A stretch of DNA of 64,000 nucleotides, from NCBI GenBank assembly GCA_022360095.1, contig JAKSDK010000312.1:124001-188000 (forward strand), written 5' to 3'. This DNA comes from Phycisphaerales bacterium (lineage in GTDB: Bacteria; Planctomycetota; Phycisphaerae; UBA1845; UTPLA1). The notes beneath the pieces were generated by a model. It was not told the origin of the DNA. It saw only the letters and a list, made by a program, of their open reading frames with translations, and did not search any database. Positions 36,646 through 46,384 of the stretch are shown here, piece after piece; the first letter of the stretch is position 1; every line of letters begins with the position of its first letter. Made by a program: the position numbers and the translations under genes.

Positions 36646-37263
36646 ATGATTCGCGCTTGCCAAACTCCGCAAACTCAGGACAATCCCGTTGTGACAATTC
36701 AAGTGGAAAAAGGTCAACTCGAAGTCGTGCACGGCTCGATGTTCGGCGGCAAGACAGAGCATATGATCGCCCGACTGCGTCAGGCGGAATCGCAGGGTTT
36801 GCGCGTCAGAGCGTTCAAGCATTGCATCGACGACCGTTATGATCCGGACCATCTCATCACCCATCGGCAGGATCAGTTCGATGCGATCCGCGTTCCCGGC
36901 GCGGAGGCCATCTTGCGGCAATGCGACGGTGTCGATGTCGCTGCCGTGGATGAGGGCCATTTTTTCAAACTGGCGCTGATTTCCGTTGTGCGCGAATTGA
37001 TGAAACGTGGTATCTCGGTCATCGTCGCCGGCATCAGCCACGATGCCTGGGGCCGTCCGTTTGATCCGATGCCCCAGTTGACGGAGATGGCGGATCGCGT
37101 CGTGGTCAAGGAGGCTCCATGCCGTGTCTGCGGTGAGCCCTCGCCTTATACGCAGCGGATGACGCAGATCAATACGATTCACATGGTGGGGGGGCTGGAC
37201 GACTACGAGCCACGGTGCAAAGCGCACTTTACGCCCTTGTCCGGCCCGCCGGAGAAACGATGA
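36646..37263 (+). CDS. tdk: Thymidine kinase (type II)
   Basis: 205 residues from ATG 36646; a TTG at 36631 and a GTG at 36691 are other possible starts. It phosphorylates thymidine with ATP in the salvage pathway. P-loop GSMFGGKT is at ~30-37, VDEGHFF is at the DEAQFF position, and a C-terminal zinc-site pair CRVCGEPS with a later Cys in YEPRCKAH. The 20 residues before the P-loop strand are weakly conserved, so the true start may be the GTG. The last bases overlap the next gene (ATGA), which encodes a nucleoside transporter and supports the role. Confidence 0.92.
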   Translation: MIRACQTPQTQDNPVVTIQVEKGQLEVVHGSMFGGKTEHMIARLRQAESQGLRVRAFKHCIDDRYDPDHLITHRQDQFDAIRVPGAEAILRQCDGVDVAAVDEGHFFKLALISVVRELMKRGISVIVAGISHDAWGRPFDPMPQLTEMADRVVVKEAPCRVCGEPSPYTQRMTQINTIHMVGGLDDYEPRCKAHFTPLSGPPEKR

Positions 37264-38552
37264 TCGTGACGATTGCACGTAGCCTGCTGGGAATCGCGGC
37301 GTTGCTGCTGTTCGCGTGGCTGCTTTCGTCCGACCGGCGCCGATTTCCCTGGAAGATTGTCATCGGCGGCCTCGGCCTGCAATGGGGACTGGCTTTGGTC
37401 ATCTTGCGTACCGATACGGGGCAGGCCATTTTCGATGGGGTCGCTCGAATTGTGACTGCTGTCTTATATGGCGCGGACCGGGGGGCAAGCTTCGTCTTCG
37501 GTCCATTGGCTGGTGATCATGAATTGGTCGGCTGGAAGGCGATCGTTGGGATCAAGATCATGACCACGATTATCATCGTCGCCGTGATCTCGTCGATCGG
37601 CTACCACTATGGCGTCCTTCAGCGCGCCGTGGCCGGGATGGCGTGGGTGATGAAAAGAGCCATGGGCGTCAGCGGGGCTGAAAGTCTTGCCGCCGCGGCG
37701 AACGTCTTCTTTGGTCAGACCGAGGCTCCGCTTTTGGTGCGGCCGTATATCTCGGGAATGACGCGTTCGGAGTTGATGGCGTTGATGACCGGCGGTTTCG
37801 CCACCGTGGCGGCCGGCGTGATGGCCTATTATGTGGATGTTTTAGGTGACGGTGATGCTGAGCGATCCAAGGAAATGGCCCGGCATTTGTTAACGGCATG
37901 TCTCATGTCCGCTCCCGCGGCTTTTGTGATGGCCAAGATCCTGGTGCCGCCCCAGGAACCAGCGACCACCACAGACCGTGTCGAGATTGCGCTTGAGAAG
38001 GAGACGCGTAGTCTGGTGGATGCCGTGACGTCGGGCGCGTCAGAGGGCATGAAGCTTGCGATCAATGTTTTGGCCATGCTCATCGCTTTTGTGGCGCTCA
38101 TTGCCGTTCTGGATGTCGGCCTTGTGGCTTTGGGAAGATGGTCCGTTCTTGTGCCGCTGGTGGAGAAACTTGGCATGGATCGGTTGGACCTGGACGGCAT
38201 CCTGGGGCTTGTGTTCGCGCCGATCTCCTGGCTGATCGGAGTCGAGGGCCAGGACTGTCGATCCTTTGGCGGTTTGCTCGGTAAAGCGATGGCCACGAAT
38301 GAGGTGATTGCCTACGAAACGCTCAGTGAGATCGCACGAAGCGGCGGCATGGAGAAACGGTCAGTTCTCATGGCGACCTATAGCCTTTGCGGATTCGCGA
38401 ACATCAGTTCCATCGGTATCCAGATCGGCGGCATCGGCGGACTGGCGCCGGATCGTCGTGTCGACCTCGTGCGACTCGGCCCACGGGCGATGCTGGGCGG
38501 CGCGATGGCCTGCTGGATGACGGGTTGCATTGCCGGTGTGCTGGTGCGTTAG
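37260..38552 (+). CDS. nupC: Concentrative nucleoside transporter (NupC/CNT family)
   Basis: 430 residues starting in the tdk stop codon. The CNT layout is clear: N-terminal helices, a region IMTTIIIVAVISSIGYHYG, then AAANVFFGQTEAPLLVRPY, the family's signature near the substrate site. After it come MALMTGGFATVAAGVMAYYV and a C-terminal GFANISSIGIQIGGIG segment. Such carriers import nucleosides with Na+ or H+. Coupled to tdk, it probably supplies thymidine or other nucleosides to the kinase. The exact ion and nucleoside range cannot be told from the sequence. Confidence 0.93.
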   Translation: MIVTIARSLLGIAALLLFAWLLSSDRRRFPWKIVIGGLGLQWGLALVILRTDTGQAIFDGVARIVTAVLYGADRGASFVFGPLAGDHELVGWKAIVGIKIMTTIIIVAVISSIGYHYGVLQRAVAGMAWVMKRAMGVSGAESLAAAANVFFGQTEAPLLVRPYISGMTRSELMALMTGGFATVAAGVMAYYVDVLGDGDAERSKEMARHLLTACLMSAPAAFVMAKILVPPQEPATTTDRVEIALEKETRSLVDAVTSGASEGMKLAINVLAMLIAFVALIAVLDVGLVALGRWSVLVPLVEKLGMDRLDLDGILGLVFAPISWLIGVEGQDCRSFGGLLGKAMATNEVIAYETLSEIARSGGMEKRSVLMATYSLCGFANISSIGIQIGGIGGLAPDRRVDLVRLGPRAMLGGAMACWMTGCIAGVLVR

Positions 38553-38655
38553 CATCGGGTGGCAGCGTGCCCGCTTGTGTGTTATCCTGCCGAGCATGGC
38601 AGAGTAACGCTTCGATATTCTATCAACGATAAACGTATTCACGAACGGGGATGAA

Positions 38656-39645
38656 ATGACGAAGGACGTATTGGTTTTTGTGGAACAGCGCGACGGTCTC
38701 TTTTTGCCGGCGGCGTTGCAGGCCATCACGGCGGCCAAGGAACTGGCCGGAAAAACAGGTGGTCGCGTGACGGCGGCGTTGATCGGCCAGGGTGTCGGAC
38801 CGCTTGCGGATGAATTGGACAAGGCCGGCGTCGCCGCGATTTACATTGCGGATGCCGAGCCGCTGGCGAAGTACAACGCATTGACCTATACCCGGGCCTT
38901 GGCGGAGGTCATCGCCAAGGCGGACCCACAGATTGTCTTGATGGCGGCCTCATTCATGGGCCGCGATTTGAGTCCGCGCGTGGCGATGCGGATGAACGGC
39001 GGTTTGGCGACCGACTGCACGGAGCTCGATCTTGATGGGCAGGGTGTGTTGTTGGTCAAGCGGCCGATCTTCAACGGCAAGGCGTTCAACAAGGTTCACT
39101 TCAATGCGAACAAGATTCAGATTGCCACGGTTCGTCCGAATACCTTTGCGGCGCCTTCCGGCGGAGAAGGTGCTGCCGAGCGGATTGAGGTGGCTTTTGC
39201 TTCCGAGGATGGTGATACGCGGCAGGTGACCAAGGAAATCGCCAAGACGGGCGGTGGTGAGAAGGACGTCACCGAGGCGTCGATCGTGGTCAGCGGAGGG
39301 CGCAGCCTGAAAAGCGAGGAGAATTTCAAGATCGTTTACGATCTCGCCCATGTCCTGGACGGCGCGGTCGGGGCAAGCCGTGCGGCCTGCGACGCGGGCT
39401 ATCAACCGCATTCCCGTCAGGTGGGGTTGACCGGCAAGACGGTCACGCCGCAGTTGTACATCGCGTGCGGTATCAGCGGGGCAATTCAGCATCAGGCCGG
39501 GATGCGGGGCAGCCGTCGGATCGTGGCCATCAACACCGATCCCGAGGCGCCGATCTTCAAAATCGCCGATTACGGGATTGTGGCGGACCTTTTCAAGATC
39601 GTGCCGCTGTTAACGGAAGAAGTGAAAAAGGTACGGGCAGGTTAA
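38656..39645 (+). CDS. etfA: Electron transfer flavoprotein alpha subunit
   Basis: 329 residues. An N-terminal ETF fold (DVLVFVEQRDGLFLPAALQAI) is followed by the conserved FAD-binding C-terminal part: VGLTGKTVTPQLYIACGISGAIQHQAGM and INTDPEAPIFKIADYGIVAD. With a beta subunit it carries electrons from acyl-CoA or similar dehydrogenases. No etfB is adjacent, which is unusual because etfB normally precedes etfA; the gap upstream is only ~100 nt. The next gene is its likely electron acceptor. It is cytoplasmic with no signal peptide. Confidence 0.95.
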   Translation: MTKDVLVFVEQRDGLFLPAALQAITAAKELAGKTGGRVTAALIGQGVGPLADELDKAGVAAIYIADAEPLAKYNALTYTRALAEVIAKADPQIVLMAASFMGRDLSPRVAMRMNGGLATDCTELDLDGQGVLLVKRPIFNGKAFNKVHFNANKIQIATVRPNTFAAPSGGEGAAERIEVAFASEDGDTRQVTKEIAKTGGGEKDVTEASIVVSGGRSLKSEENFKIVYDLAHVLDGAVGASRAACDAGYQPHSRQVGLTGKTVTPQLYIACGISGAIQHQAGMRGSRRIVAINTDPEAPIFKIADYGIVADLFKIVPLLTEEVKKVRAG

Positions 39646-39705
39646 GCCGACAGTCCAGTCTGACAGCCCGTCTATTGATTCTGTGATGTTGACGTAAAGG
39701 CTGCC

Positions 39706-41769
39706 ATGAATCCGTATGTGATGACGTTATTGCTTGTGGGCGCCTGGGGGGTGTTCGGTTGGCAGATGTATCGGCGAATTCGGCTCATGCGGCTTGGACC
39801 GTCTGAGAATCGGTTTGATCAGATCGGCGAGCGTCTAAAGCGAACCTGGGAGTATGCCTTTGCGCAAAAACGAATGCGCCGCTATTGGTGGGCCGGCATC
39901 GCACATTCGTTCATTTTCACCGGCTTCGTCGTATTGCTCTTACGGTCGTTGATTCTCTTCGGTCGGGGATACGCCGAAGACTTCGCGTTCTGGGGGCTCT
40001 TTGCGCATGGGACGGTTCTTGGCGACGGCTATTCGTTCATCAAAGACGTGTTTATCGTTCTGGTGATCGTTGCGACCTGCGTCTTTATTTATTACCGCGT
40101 GATCAAGAAGCTCGGTCGAATGACACTCTCGTTCGAGGGTTTGCTCATCCTGATGATCATCGAATCGATGATGTTCGGCGACCTGCTTTATGACGGCGCC
40201 GCCAGGGCGAAATCGGAAGCCGGTTTCAGTTGGGCGGAGCCTGCAGGCTCTGTTGTGGGAGTGATTCTGCAAGGGACCGACGGGACGACCTTGAATGTTC
40301 TGGCCCACATCGGCTTCTGGGTGCACGTGTCCCTGGTGCTTCTTTTCCTGAACCTTCTGCCGATTTCCAAGCACTTTCATATCATCACGGCCATCCCCAA
40401 TGTGTTTGCCCAGAGTCTGGCGCCACGCGGATGTCTGCCGAACGTGGAGGACATCGAGGGCAAGATCGAGCGAGAAGAGACGCTGGGAACGGCGCGGATT
40501 GATCAGTTGAGTTGGAAAGGCGTGCTCGATTTATATACGTGTACGGAGTGCGGTCGGTGCACGGACCAATGCCCTGCATCGAACACGGGCAAGCTTCTCA
40601 GTCCCAAGCAGCTTACGTTGGACCTTCGCGACTATCTTTATGACAACGAGAAAAAACTCGTCGGAGCCAACCACGATGGCCAGGCCGTCGCTCAGGAAGG
40701 GGCCGACGAGGGGCATACGCCGATTTCCGTGGCGGATGATCTTGTCCCGCAGTTCATCAAGCCCGAAGTTTTGTGGGCCTGCACGACCTGCGGGGCGTGC
40801 GAGACGGAGTGCCCCGTCTTCATCACCTATGTTGACAAGATTGTCGATATGCGCCGCAACCTGGTGATGGAAAAATCGGAGTTCCCGGCCGAGTTGCAAA
40901 ATGCCTTTCGAGGCATGGAGACGAATTCGAATCCGTGGAGTTTCCCCGCATCGGATCGCGCCGGTTGGACCAAGGGGCTGGACGTTCCCCTGATGAGTGA
41001 AAAGCCGGATGCCGAGGTTTTGTTTTGGGTCGGCTGCTCGGCCTCATTCGACGATCGGGCGCGTAAGATCGCACGGGCCACGGCAAGTCTTCTCAAGGCG
41101 GCGAATGTCGACTTTGCGATTCTGGGTGAGGAAGAACAGTGCACCGGCGATCCGGCGCGCCGCGCGGGAAACGAATTTCTGTTCCAGATGCTGGCTCAAA
41201 TGAACGTCGAGACGTTGAACAATTACGAGCCGAAGACCATCGTGACCACCTGTCCACACTGCTTCAATACGTTGTTGAATGAGTATCCGGACTTCGGCGG
41301 CAAGTTCAACGTCGTTCACCATTCGTCATTTCTGTCGAAGCTTGTTCGTGAAGGGCGGTTGACGCCGAAGAATCAGATCAGCGCCAAGGTGGCCTATCAC
41401 GATTCCTGCTATCTCGGCCGTTACAACGACATCTACGATCCGCCGCGGGAGACGCTCAAGTCGATTCCGGGACTGACCGTCTTGGAGCCGCAGCAAACGA
41501 GGGATCGCGGCATGTGCTGCGGGGCCGGAGGGGCCCAGATGTTCAAGGAAGAGGAGGAGGGCGACGATCGCGTCAACCTTGTGCGAACCGATCAGCTTCT
41601 TGAAACTCAACCGGACATGGTTGCGTCGAGTTGTCCTTTCTGCCAGCGGATGCTGATCGACGGTCTGTCTGCCAAGAATCGTGAAGACGTCAGCCAAATG
41701 GATGTCGCGGAGCTGCTTTGGAAGTCCATAGAGCCTGAGACCTCAGATGGGGAATCCACCGCCGGTTGA
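39706..41769 (+). CDS. Membrane Fe-S oxidoreductase, ETF:quinone type (NarI-like b-type plus CCG domains)
   Basis: 687 residues. The N-terminal ~235 residues form a NarI-like membrane b-cytochrome with six or so helices and conserved His residues. Next is a ferredoxin-like module with two 4Fe-4S motifs (CTECGRCTDQCP and CTTCGACETECP), then two CCG domains of the heterodisulfide-reductase kind (CTGDPARRAG with TTCPHCFNTL, and MCCGAGGAQMF with SSCPFCQRML). This combination is that proposed for EtfAB:menaquinone oxidoreductase (EMO). It follows etfA by about 60 nt, so the pair should pass electrons from ETF to the quinone pool. The coupling is inferred from domain order and context. Confidence 0.88.
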   Translation: MNPYVMTLLLVGAWGVFGWQMYRRIRLMRLGPSENRFDQIGERLKRTWEYAFAQKRMRRYWWAGIAHSFIFTGFVVLLLRSLILFGRGYAEDFAFWGLFAHGTVLGDGYSFIKDVFIVLVIVATCVFIYYRVIKKLGRMTLSFEGLLILMIIESMMFGDLLYDGAARAKSEAGFSWAEPAGSVVGVILQGTDGTTLNVLAHIGFWVHVSLVLLFLNLLPISKHFHIITAIPNVFAQSLAPRGCLPNVEDIEGKIEREETLGTARIDQLSWKGVLDLYTCTECGRCTDQCPASNTGKLLSPKQLTLDLRDYLYDNEKKLVGANHDGQAVAQEGADEGHTPISVADDLVPQFIKPEVLWACTTCGACETECPVFITYVDKIVDMRRNLVMEKSEFPAELQNAFRGMETNSNPWSFPASDRAGWTKGLDVPLMSEKPDAEVLFWVGCSASFDDRARKIARATASLLKAANVDFAILGEEEQCTGDPARRAGNEFLFQMLAQMNVETLNNYEPKTIVTTCPHCFNTLLNEYPDFGGKFNVVHHSSFLSKLVREGRLTPKNQISAKVAYHDSCYLGRYNDIYDPPRETLKSIPGLTVLEPQQTRDRGMCCGAGGAQMFKEEEEGDDRVNLVRTDQLLETQPDMVASSCPFCQRMLIDGLSAKNREDVSQMDVAELLWKSIEPETSDGESTAG

Positions 41770-41823
41770 CTTCGCCCGACTTGCCGCCACGACGCCAAGA
41801 GCGTTGTCTCGGATTGCTCACTT

Positions 41824-43134
41824 ATGAAGCCTCGAGGACACCATTCCCGGTCACCGGTTCGTCATACTCGGATGTTGCTCGGCGTTGGCTTTGCGTACAT
41901 GGGGCTCATCGCATTCGGGCATTCTTTGTTGATGTTCATCGTGCCTCGGTTGTTTCCATTGGTGCCGGAGCATTACGTGCTGCTTCATCGGACCATGCTT
42001 GGACACGGCGTCGCCGCGATCATTCTCGCTGCGGCCTACTTGTGGTGCGGGCGTAAACAAACCGTGTGGCCTTGGGTGCCGAAAGCGCTCTTGACGGTCT
42101 TGTCGTTGGCGTGGCTCGGTTCCGTGGACCAAATCATCTATTGGGTGGATCTTCCTCCTCCTCCCAGGCAGGGGATCATCGCGCCTCATCCTCAAAGAGG
42201 GTGGACTCATATTCCCGGCAAGAAAGGCGAATACATCGTCCCGGTCCGCATTGATCAGCATGGTCTGCGGGTAGCCGAGGAAGGGCCGGTTCGCACGATT
42301 CGGGGGAAGACGCGATTTTTGTTTCTCGGCGATTCGCTGACATTCGGCTTCGGTGTGCCCGCACGGGATGCATTTTGTGAACAAGTGGTTCCGATTCTAA
42401 ACCGGCGGCATCCGGGCCTGAATGCAGTGACCTTAAACGCCGGTATCTCAGGCTACGACCTTGGGCAGGAGGCTCATTTTCTCAAGCACGACGCGATCTC
42501 GCTCGACCCGGCCATCGTCATTACGCAGGTTTGTCTGAACGACATCACGCGACAGTTTGATCGCGAGGCCGTGCGCCACGCCAGCCGTCACGCCGAATTT
42601 GACTTGACCTTTCGCCCTCGCTACTGGAGCGGACTTCATCGAATGGCCGGGAAATTGACGGACCGTATTCGTTTTGGTGCTGACCGGCAGGCGGCCGCGG
42701 AGGCGATCCAGCATTTTCGATTTAAAGAGTTGCTCACCACGCCCCGGTCGGAGCGGGTCGAGCTTGCCTGGCAAAGAGCCTTGAGCCATCTCGGTTCGAT
42801 TGTGGAGACCTGTCGCGAGGCAGACGTGCCTGTCGTCTTGCTCTGCTTTCCGATTCACACGCAGTTGGAGAATGAAGGTGAAGGCGTTTCATCGGGGCCG
42901 CAGCAAATTCTAGCGGAATACGCGAAAGCGGAGGAGGTTCCATACCTGGATTTGCTGCCCGTGCTGGCTGCCCGGAGACGACTCGATTCGAAGGCAACGA
43001 AAGGGCTTTTCCTGGATGAGACACATCTGACGGCCACGGGTCATCGAATCGTCGCGGAGGCAATTGCAGATTTTCTGGAGACATGCGGAATGGCGACGGT
43101 TCTATTGCAGGGCGTGGCGCCCAGCGCGGAATAG
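41824..43134 (+). CDS. Membrane-anchored SGNH/GDSL-type hydrolase
   Basis: 436 residues. Three N-terminal membrane helices (~18-107) are followed by a soluble SGNH domain. Block I is FLFLGDSLTFGFG (Ser171), block II carries NAGISGYDL, block III is QVCLNDITRQ, and block V is FLDETHLTATGH with the catalytic Asp/His. Members cleave acyl, acetyl or phospho esters; similar membrane-anchored ones act on polysaccharide acetyl groups. The stop is about 20 nt before the convergent pfp gene. The substrate is not predictable. Confidence 0.85.
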   Translation: MKPRGHHSRSPVRHTRMLLGVGFAYMGLIAFGHSLLMFIVPRLFPLVPEHYVLLHRTMLGHGVAAIILAAAYLWCGRKQTVWPWVPKALLTVLSLAWLGSVDQIIYWVDLPPPPRQGIIAPHPQRGWTHIPGKKGEYIVPVRIDQHGLRVAEEGPVRTIRGKTRFLFLGDSLTFGFGVPARDAFCEQVVPILNRRHPGLNAVTLNAGISGYDLGQEAHFLKHDAISLDPAIVITQVCLNDITRQFDREAVRHASRHAEFDLTFRPRYWSGLHRMAGKLTDRIRFGADRQAAAEAIQHFRFKELLTTPRSERVELAWQRALSHLGSIVETCREADVPVVLLCFPIHTQLENEGEGVSSGPQQILAEYAKAEEVPYLDLLPVLAARRRLDSKATKGLFLDETHLTATGHRIVAEAIADFLETCGMATVLLQGVAPSAE

Positions 43135-43153
43135 AAACATCGTCGTGCGGGCC

Positions 43154-44491
43154 TTATCCATTCGCCTCCTTTGTGGGCGCAAGCTGGTCTGCGGCCCAAC
43201 CATACCGGCTGACGATCTCCTCTTCGGAAAGTTTGGAGGCTGCGGCGAGCTTGGCCAGCATGACCGGGTCGGCGAGGTCCGACCGCTCCAGGCAGATCAT
43301 GTACGATCGCGCACCGCGGTAGCCGTCCGAATTGACGTCCACGACGCGGATGCGCGTCCGGTTCGTTTTCTCATCGATCATCTCGCAGAAGCTCATGGGC
43401 CGGACGTTCCCGCTTTCGATGGAGACCATCACTCCGCCGTCGAGATTGACGGTCTTATCCAGTAGCAGGCGAATGGCGCCGTTGCCGAGGTCACGGCAAT
43501 AGGCCATGTCGAACGGCACGGGCGGGGCGCATCGCAGCATGTAGCCGATCGTTTGCGGCACGACCGTGATTTTTTCGTCTCGTTCCCCGAACCGTCGCTT
43601 CAGTTCGTCCGTCAGCAGACGCGCCAGCGGGACCTCCGCGAGGCGGAGATGGCCGGCAGCGTCGAGCGGGACCTTCTTGCCCAGCAAATGTTCAAGCTCT
43701 TCACGGTTGCCCAGACGATACGCCAGTCCTTCGGCAATGACGGCCACGCCGTAGGGACGGTTCATCGCCCGGCGTTTGATGATTGCACCTTCCAGAACGT
43801 CGGCAAGATTCTGGAAGCTGATGTTTTCGGGGAACGCCTCCGGAATCAGCGTCAGCGTTGCGCCGGTTGATTTGCCCATGCCCAGCGCCAGGAAGCCGGC
43901 GTGCCGGCCCATCGAAACGACGATATACCACCTGCTGGTGGTTCGGGCGTCTTCGATCAGATTGGCGATGAGCTCGGAGCCGAGATGCCGGGCCGTCGTG
44001 AAGCCGAACGTCGGCATATCGCCGGGCAGCGGTAGGTCATTGTCGATCGTCTTGGGAACATGGACCACGCGGATGCGACCATTAGAACGTTCCGCCACGA
44101 AGCGCGCACTGAGTGCGGTGTCGTCGCCGCCGATCGTCACGACGTGTGTGACGCCGATTTCGGCGAAGTTTCGCAAGACGCACGAGACTTTCTCTTCATC
44201 GGGCTGCACGACGGTCGACGTTTGGATCCTGGACTCATCGAGAAGCGTCGTGCGATCGATGCGGAGTCTGGAGCCGCCGACGAAGTGGATACGGGCGACA
44301 TCGTTGATCGTCAGATCGATTGTGTGTCGTTCAGAGACAAACTTGTCGGAGGCGAGCCATTTGAAACCATCATAGATTCCGACGACCGACAGGCCCTCGT
44401 TGACGGCTTCAATCGTCGCAGCGCCGATGACGGCGTTGATCCCGGGCGCCGGTCCGCCGCCCACGATGATGGCGAGTTTGGGATTTTTCAT
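43154..44491 (-). CDS. pfp: Pyrophosphate-type 6-phosphofructokinase
   Basis: 445 residues, longer than ATP-PFK (~320) and in the range of PPi-PFKs. It phosphorylates fructose-6-phosphate. N-terminal GGGPAPGINAVI, then GGDDT (121-125), where the second Asp is the hallmark of PPi use, then PKTIDND (146-152) and MGRHAGFLA. It lies beside glycogen/starch genes and fits a reversible, ATP-saving glycolysis. The donor assignment rests on GGDD and is not proven. Divergent to the FG-GAP remnant. Confidence 0.9.
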   Translation of the reverse strand: MKNPKLAIIVGGGPAPGINAVIGAATIEAVNEGLSVVGIYDGFKWLASDKFVSERHTIDLTINDVARIHFVGGSRLRIDRTTLLDESRIQTSTVVQPDEEKVSCVLRNFAEIGVTHVVTIGGDDTALSARFVAERSNGRIRVVHVPKTIDNDLPLPGDMPTFGFTTARHLGSELIANLIEDARTTSRWYIVVSMGRHAGFLALGMGKSTGATLTLIPEAFPENISFQNLADVLEGAIIKRRAMNRPYGVAVIAEGLAYRLGNREELEHLLGKKVPLDAAGHLRLAEVPLARLLTDELKRRFGERDEKITVVPQTIGYMLRCAPPVPFDMAYCRDLGNGAIRLLLDKTVNLDGGVMVSIESGNVRPMSFCEMIDEKTNRTRIRVVDVNSDGYRGARSYMICLERSDLADPVMLAKLAAASKLSEEEIVSRYGWAADQLAPTKEANG

Positions 44492-44808
44492 GACGACAAA
44501 TTCTAGGTTTATCGGCTAGGTTAGCACAACACCATCGACGAGTGAAAGACGGATTTCGCGCTGTGCGCTCACCGACATTTCGGCTGATGAAATCGGTCGT
44601 CGATTGTACTCGGGGACATGATTCGGTACACTAACGGTTGCCGGGACAAGAGAGGAATCGTATGGCCGAAAATCGGGCGCTTTGCATTCCTCAGATTGCG
44701 TAATTCAGCAAGAAAAGCGGTAAAACCGAGCCGAATGCCCTGGTCCAAGGGCTTGGCACTGGGTTCACGACGATCTCGATGCGGGGGGCCGCATGAAGAG
44801 GAGGAAAG
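44492..44808. other. Intergenic region between pfp and the FG-GAP remnant
   Basis: About 317 nt that should hold divergent promoters for pfp (left) and the FG-GAP gene (right). A GAGGAGGAAAG ribosome-binding site is at its right end. I see no credible gene, hairpin or repeat in it; the minus frame at 44569-45084 lacks a recognisable product. Confidence 0.5.
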
Positions 44809-45144
44809 ATGAAACGATGGTCTCCGATTCATTGGGTGATCCTGCTGAACTGTAGCCTGCTGTTCGTTGTTCATGATGCACGAGGCCATGCCCAGTGCCA
44901 GGTGAATGAGCTGCTCAAGTTGACGGCTTCGGATGCCGAGACGGAGGACCAATTTGGTCACTCGATAGGCGTTGACACCGACGTTGTTGTCGTTGGGGCG
45001 CCTTGTGAAGACGACACGGGCAACGACTCGGGTGCGGCCTATGTTTTCGAGAGAGACGAGGGTGGTCTCAACAACTGGGGTCAAGTCGCCAAACTCGTCG
45101 CTTCGGACGCCGCTTCAAAAGCGGCCCCCTTACGCGCCGCGTGA
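44809..45144 (+). pseudogene. Truncated secreted FG-GAP repeat protein
   Basis: The start is strong (GAGGAGGAAAG just before ATG) and gives a signal peptide (MKRWSPIHWVILLNCSLLFVV). One full FG-GAP repeat follows (DQFGHSIGVDTDVVVVGAP, with DSGAAYVFERDE). The next begins QVAKLVASDAAS, then the frame becomes KAAPLRAA and stops after 111 codons. Proteins of this type have several to dozens of repeats, so this one is cut off. The 3' end overlaps the last codons of the convergent GH57 gene, which suggests that a deletion or rearrangement fused the two loci. It may still be translated. Confidence 0.75.
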
Positions 45145-46326
45145 AGCGGCAGCGGTTCCTTTGGCGCGCACGGCTACGTTGTCGAGGACGTTCATAAAGT
45201 TGATGTAGCTGTCGTACGGTGACTCATAGGGATTGAAATACTTGTGGACGTCGCCGTCCGCGAAATACTTCGTGCACATGTAATAAAAATGGTCTGAGGT
45301 TTGTAATCGCCTCCAGTCGCTCAGCAGGGCCTCGTCCCCTTTCGCCTTGACGGCCGACTCAAGATTGTAGACTTCCTGCAAGGCGTTCGATTGCATCTCA
45401 TTGCCGAGCCACGCGGAAAGATCGCGCTCGGTGTCGGCCCAACTGATGAGGTGCTCGGTGTCGAATTCGCCGACGGGTTCGTAACTTGCCGCGACGTTCG
45501 AGGGCATCTTGAAGTCGTTGTCCGCGTGCTTCAGGATCTCGCCCGGCAGGTGATCGAGAAAATCGAAGATGCCGGTGTCCTCCCACTGGTGCTCGCCCAG
45601 TGTTTCATAGTCCATGAACAGATTCACGGTGTAGCCGTTGCCGTTGACCTGATTGACCCAGCCGGCAAACTTGTCGGCTTTCAGCGGCCATTCGGGCCAA
45701 CTCCGATTGCTGAACCGAAAGGCGATGTCGTCGGAGAGTCGGAAGTTCTTTAGGAGAACCTTGATCGGCAGTTTTGGCGGACAATAGACGAAATTGGGCG
45801 AGCGATACCCCAGGATATGGTCGGCTCCCTCGGCCAGCACGGCACGATATCCCATCTCATGTGCAGCTTGGGCCACGTCGTTGTTGTAGATCAACTCCGT
45901 GTTGCGAAAAGTCGTGCTTTGTTTGCCGAAGAGCCGCCCGATTTTTTCCTGCTGCATTTCAACCTGGGCGACAAATTCTTCGCGCGAGTAGAGAAACGAC
46001 AAGCTGTGGTAATAGGTCTCGGCCAGAAACTCGGCGCAGCCGGTCTCCGCCAACCGTTGGAAACTCTCGATAACTTCCGGCGAGAAGGCTTCAAGCTGGT
46101 CCAGGACCACGCCGGTCAGTGAATAGGCGACGCAGAATCGGCCCTCGTGCCGCTTGATGAGCTCAAGGATGCGCTGATTGGCGGGTAGGTAACATTTGCC
46201 GGCGACCTTGCGACAGATTTCCGCATTCTTTTCGTCGTCGAAATAGGCGTCGGTCGTATCGAAGACCGAGTAACGCCGCAACCGGTAGGGCTGATGGACC
46301 TGGAAATAGAAACACACGGAGGCCAT
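45130..46326 (-). CDS. Glycoside hydrolase family 57 protein (alpha-amylase-like)
   Basis: 398 residues. It has the GH57 hallmarks: an N-terminal HQPYRL (His11), the AETYYHSL region, the likely nucleophile Glu144 in NTELIY, and the acid Asp239 in LFMDYETLGEH. The family cleaves or rearranges alpha-1,4-glucans. Cytoplasmic, with no signal. The next gene upstream on the same strand is a glycogen-synthase-like glycosyltransferase, a common pairing for alpha-glucan metabolism. The last residues (AASRGA) overlap the truncated FG-GAP gene and may differ from the ancestral end. Confidence 0.93.
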   Translation of the reverse strand: MASVCFYFQVHQPYRLRRYSVFDTTDAYFDDEKNAEICRKVAGKCYLPANQRILELIKRHEGRFCVAYSLTGVVLDQLEAFSPEVIESFQRLAETGCAEFLAETYYHSLSFLYSREEFVAQVEMQQEKIGRLFGKQSTTFRNTELIYNNDVAQAAHEMGYRAVLAEGADHILGYRSPNFVYCPPKLPIKVLLKNFRLSDDIAFRFSNRSWPEWPLKADKFAGWVNQVNGNGYTVNLFMDYETLGEHQWEDTGIFDFLDHLPGEILKHADNDFKMPSNVAASYEPVGEFDTEHLISWADTERDLSAWLGNEMQSNALQEVYNLESAVKAKGDEALLSDWRRLQTSDHFYYMCTKYFADGDVHKYFNPYESPYDSYINFMNVLDNVAVRAKGTAAASRGA

Positions 46327-46384
46327 GATTTATCCTGAAGCGTCCCCGGATTGGCAGGGCCGAGTATCGTAAACATTCCTTTGT

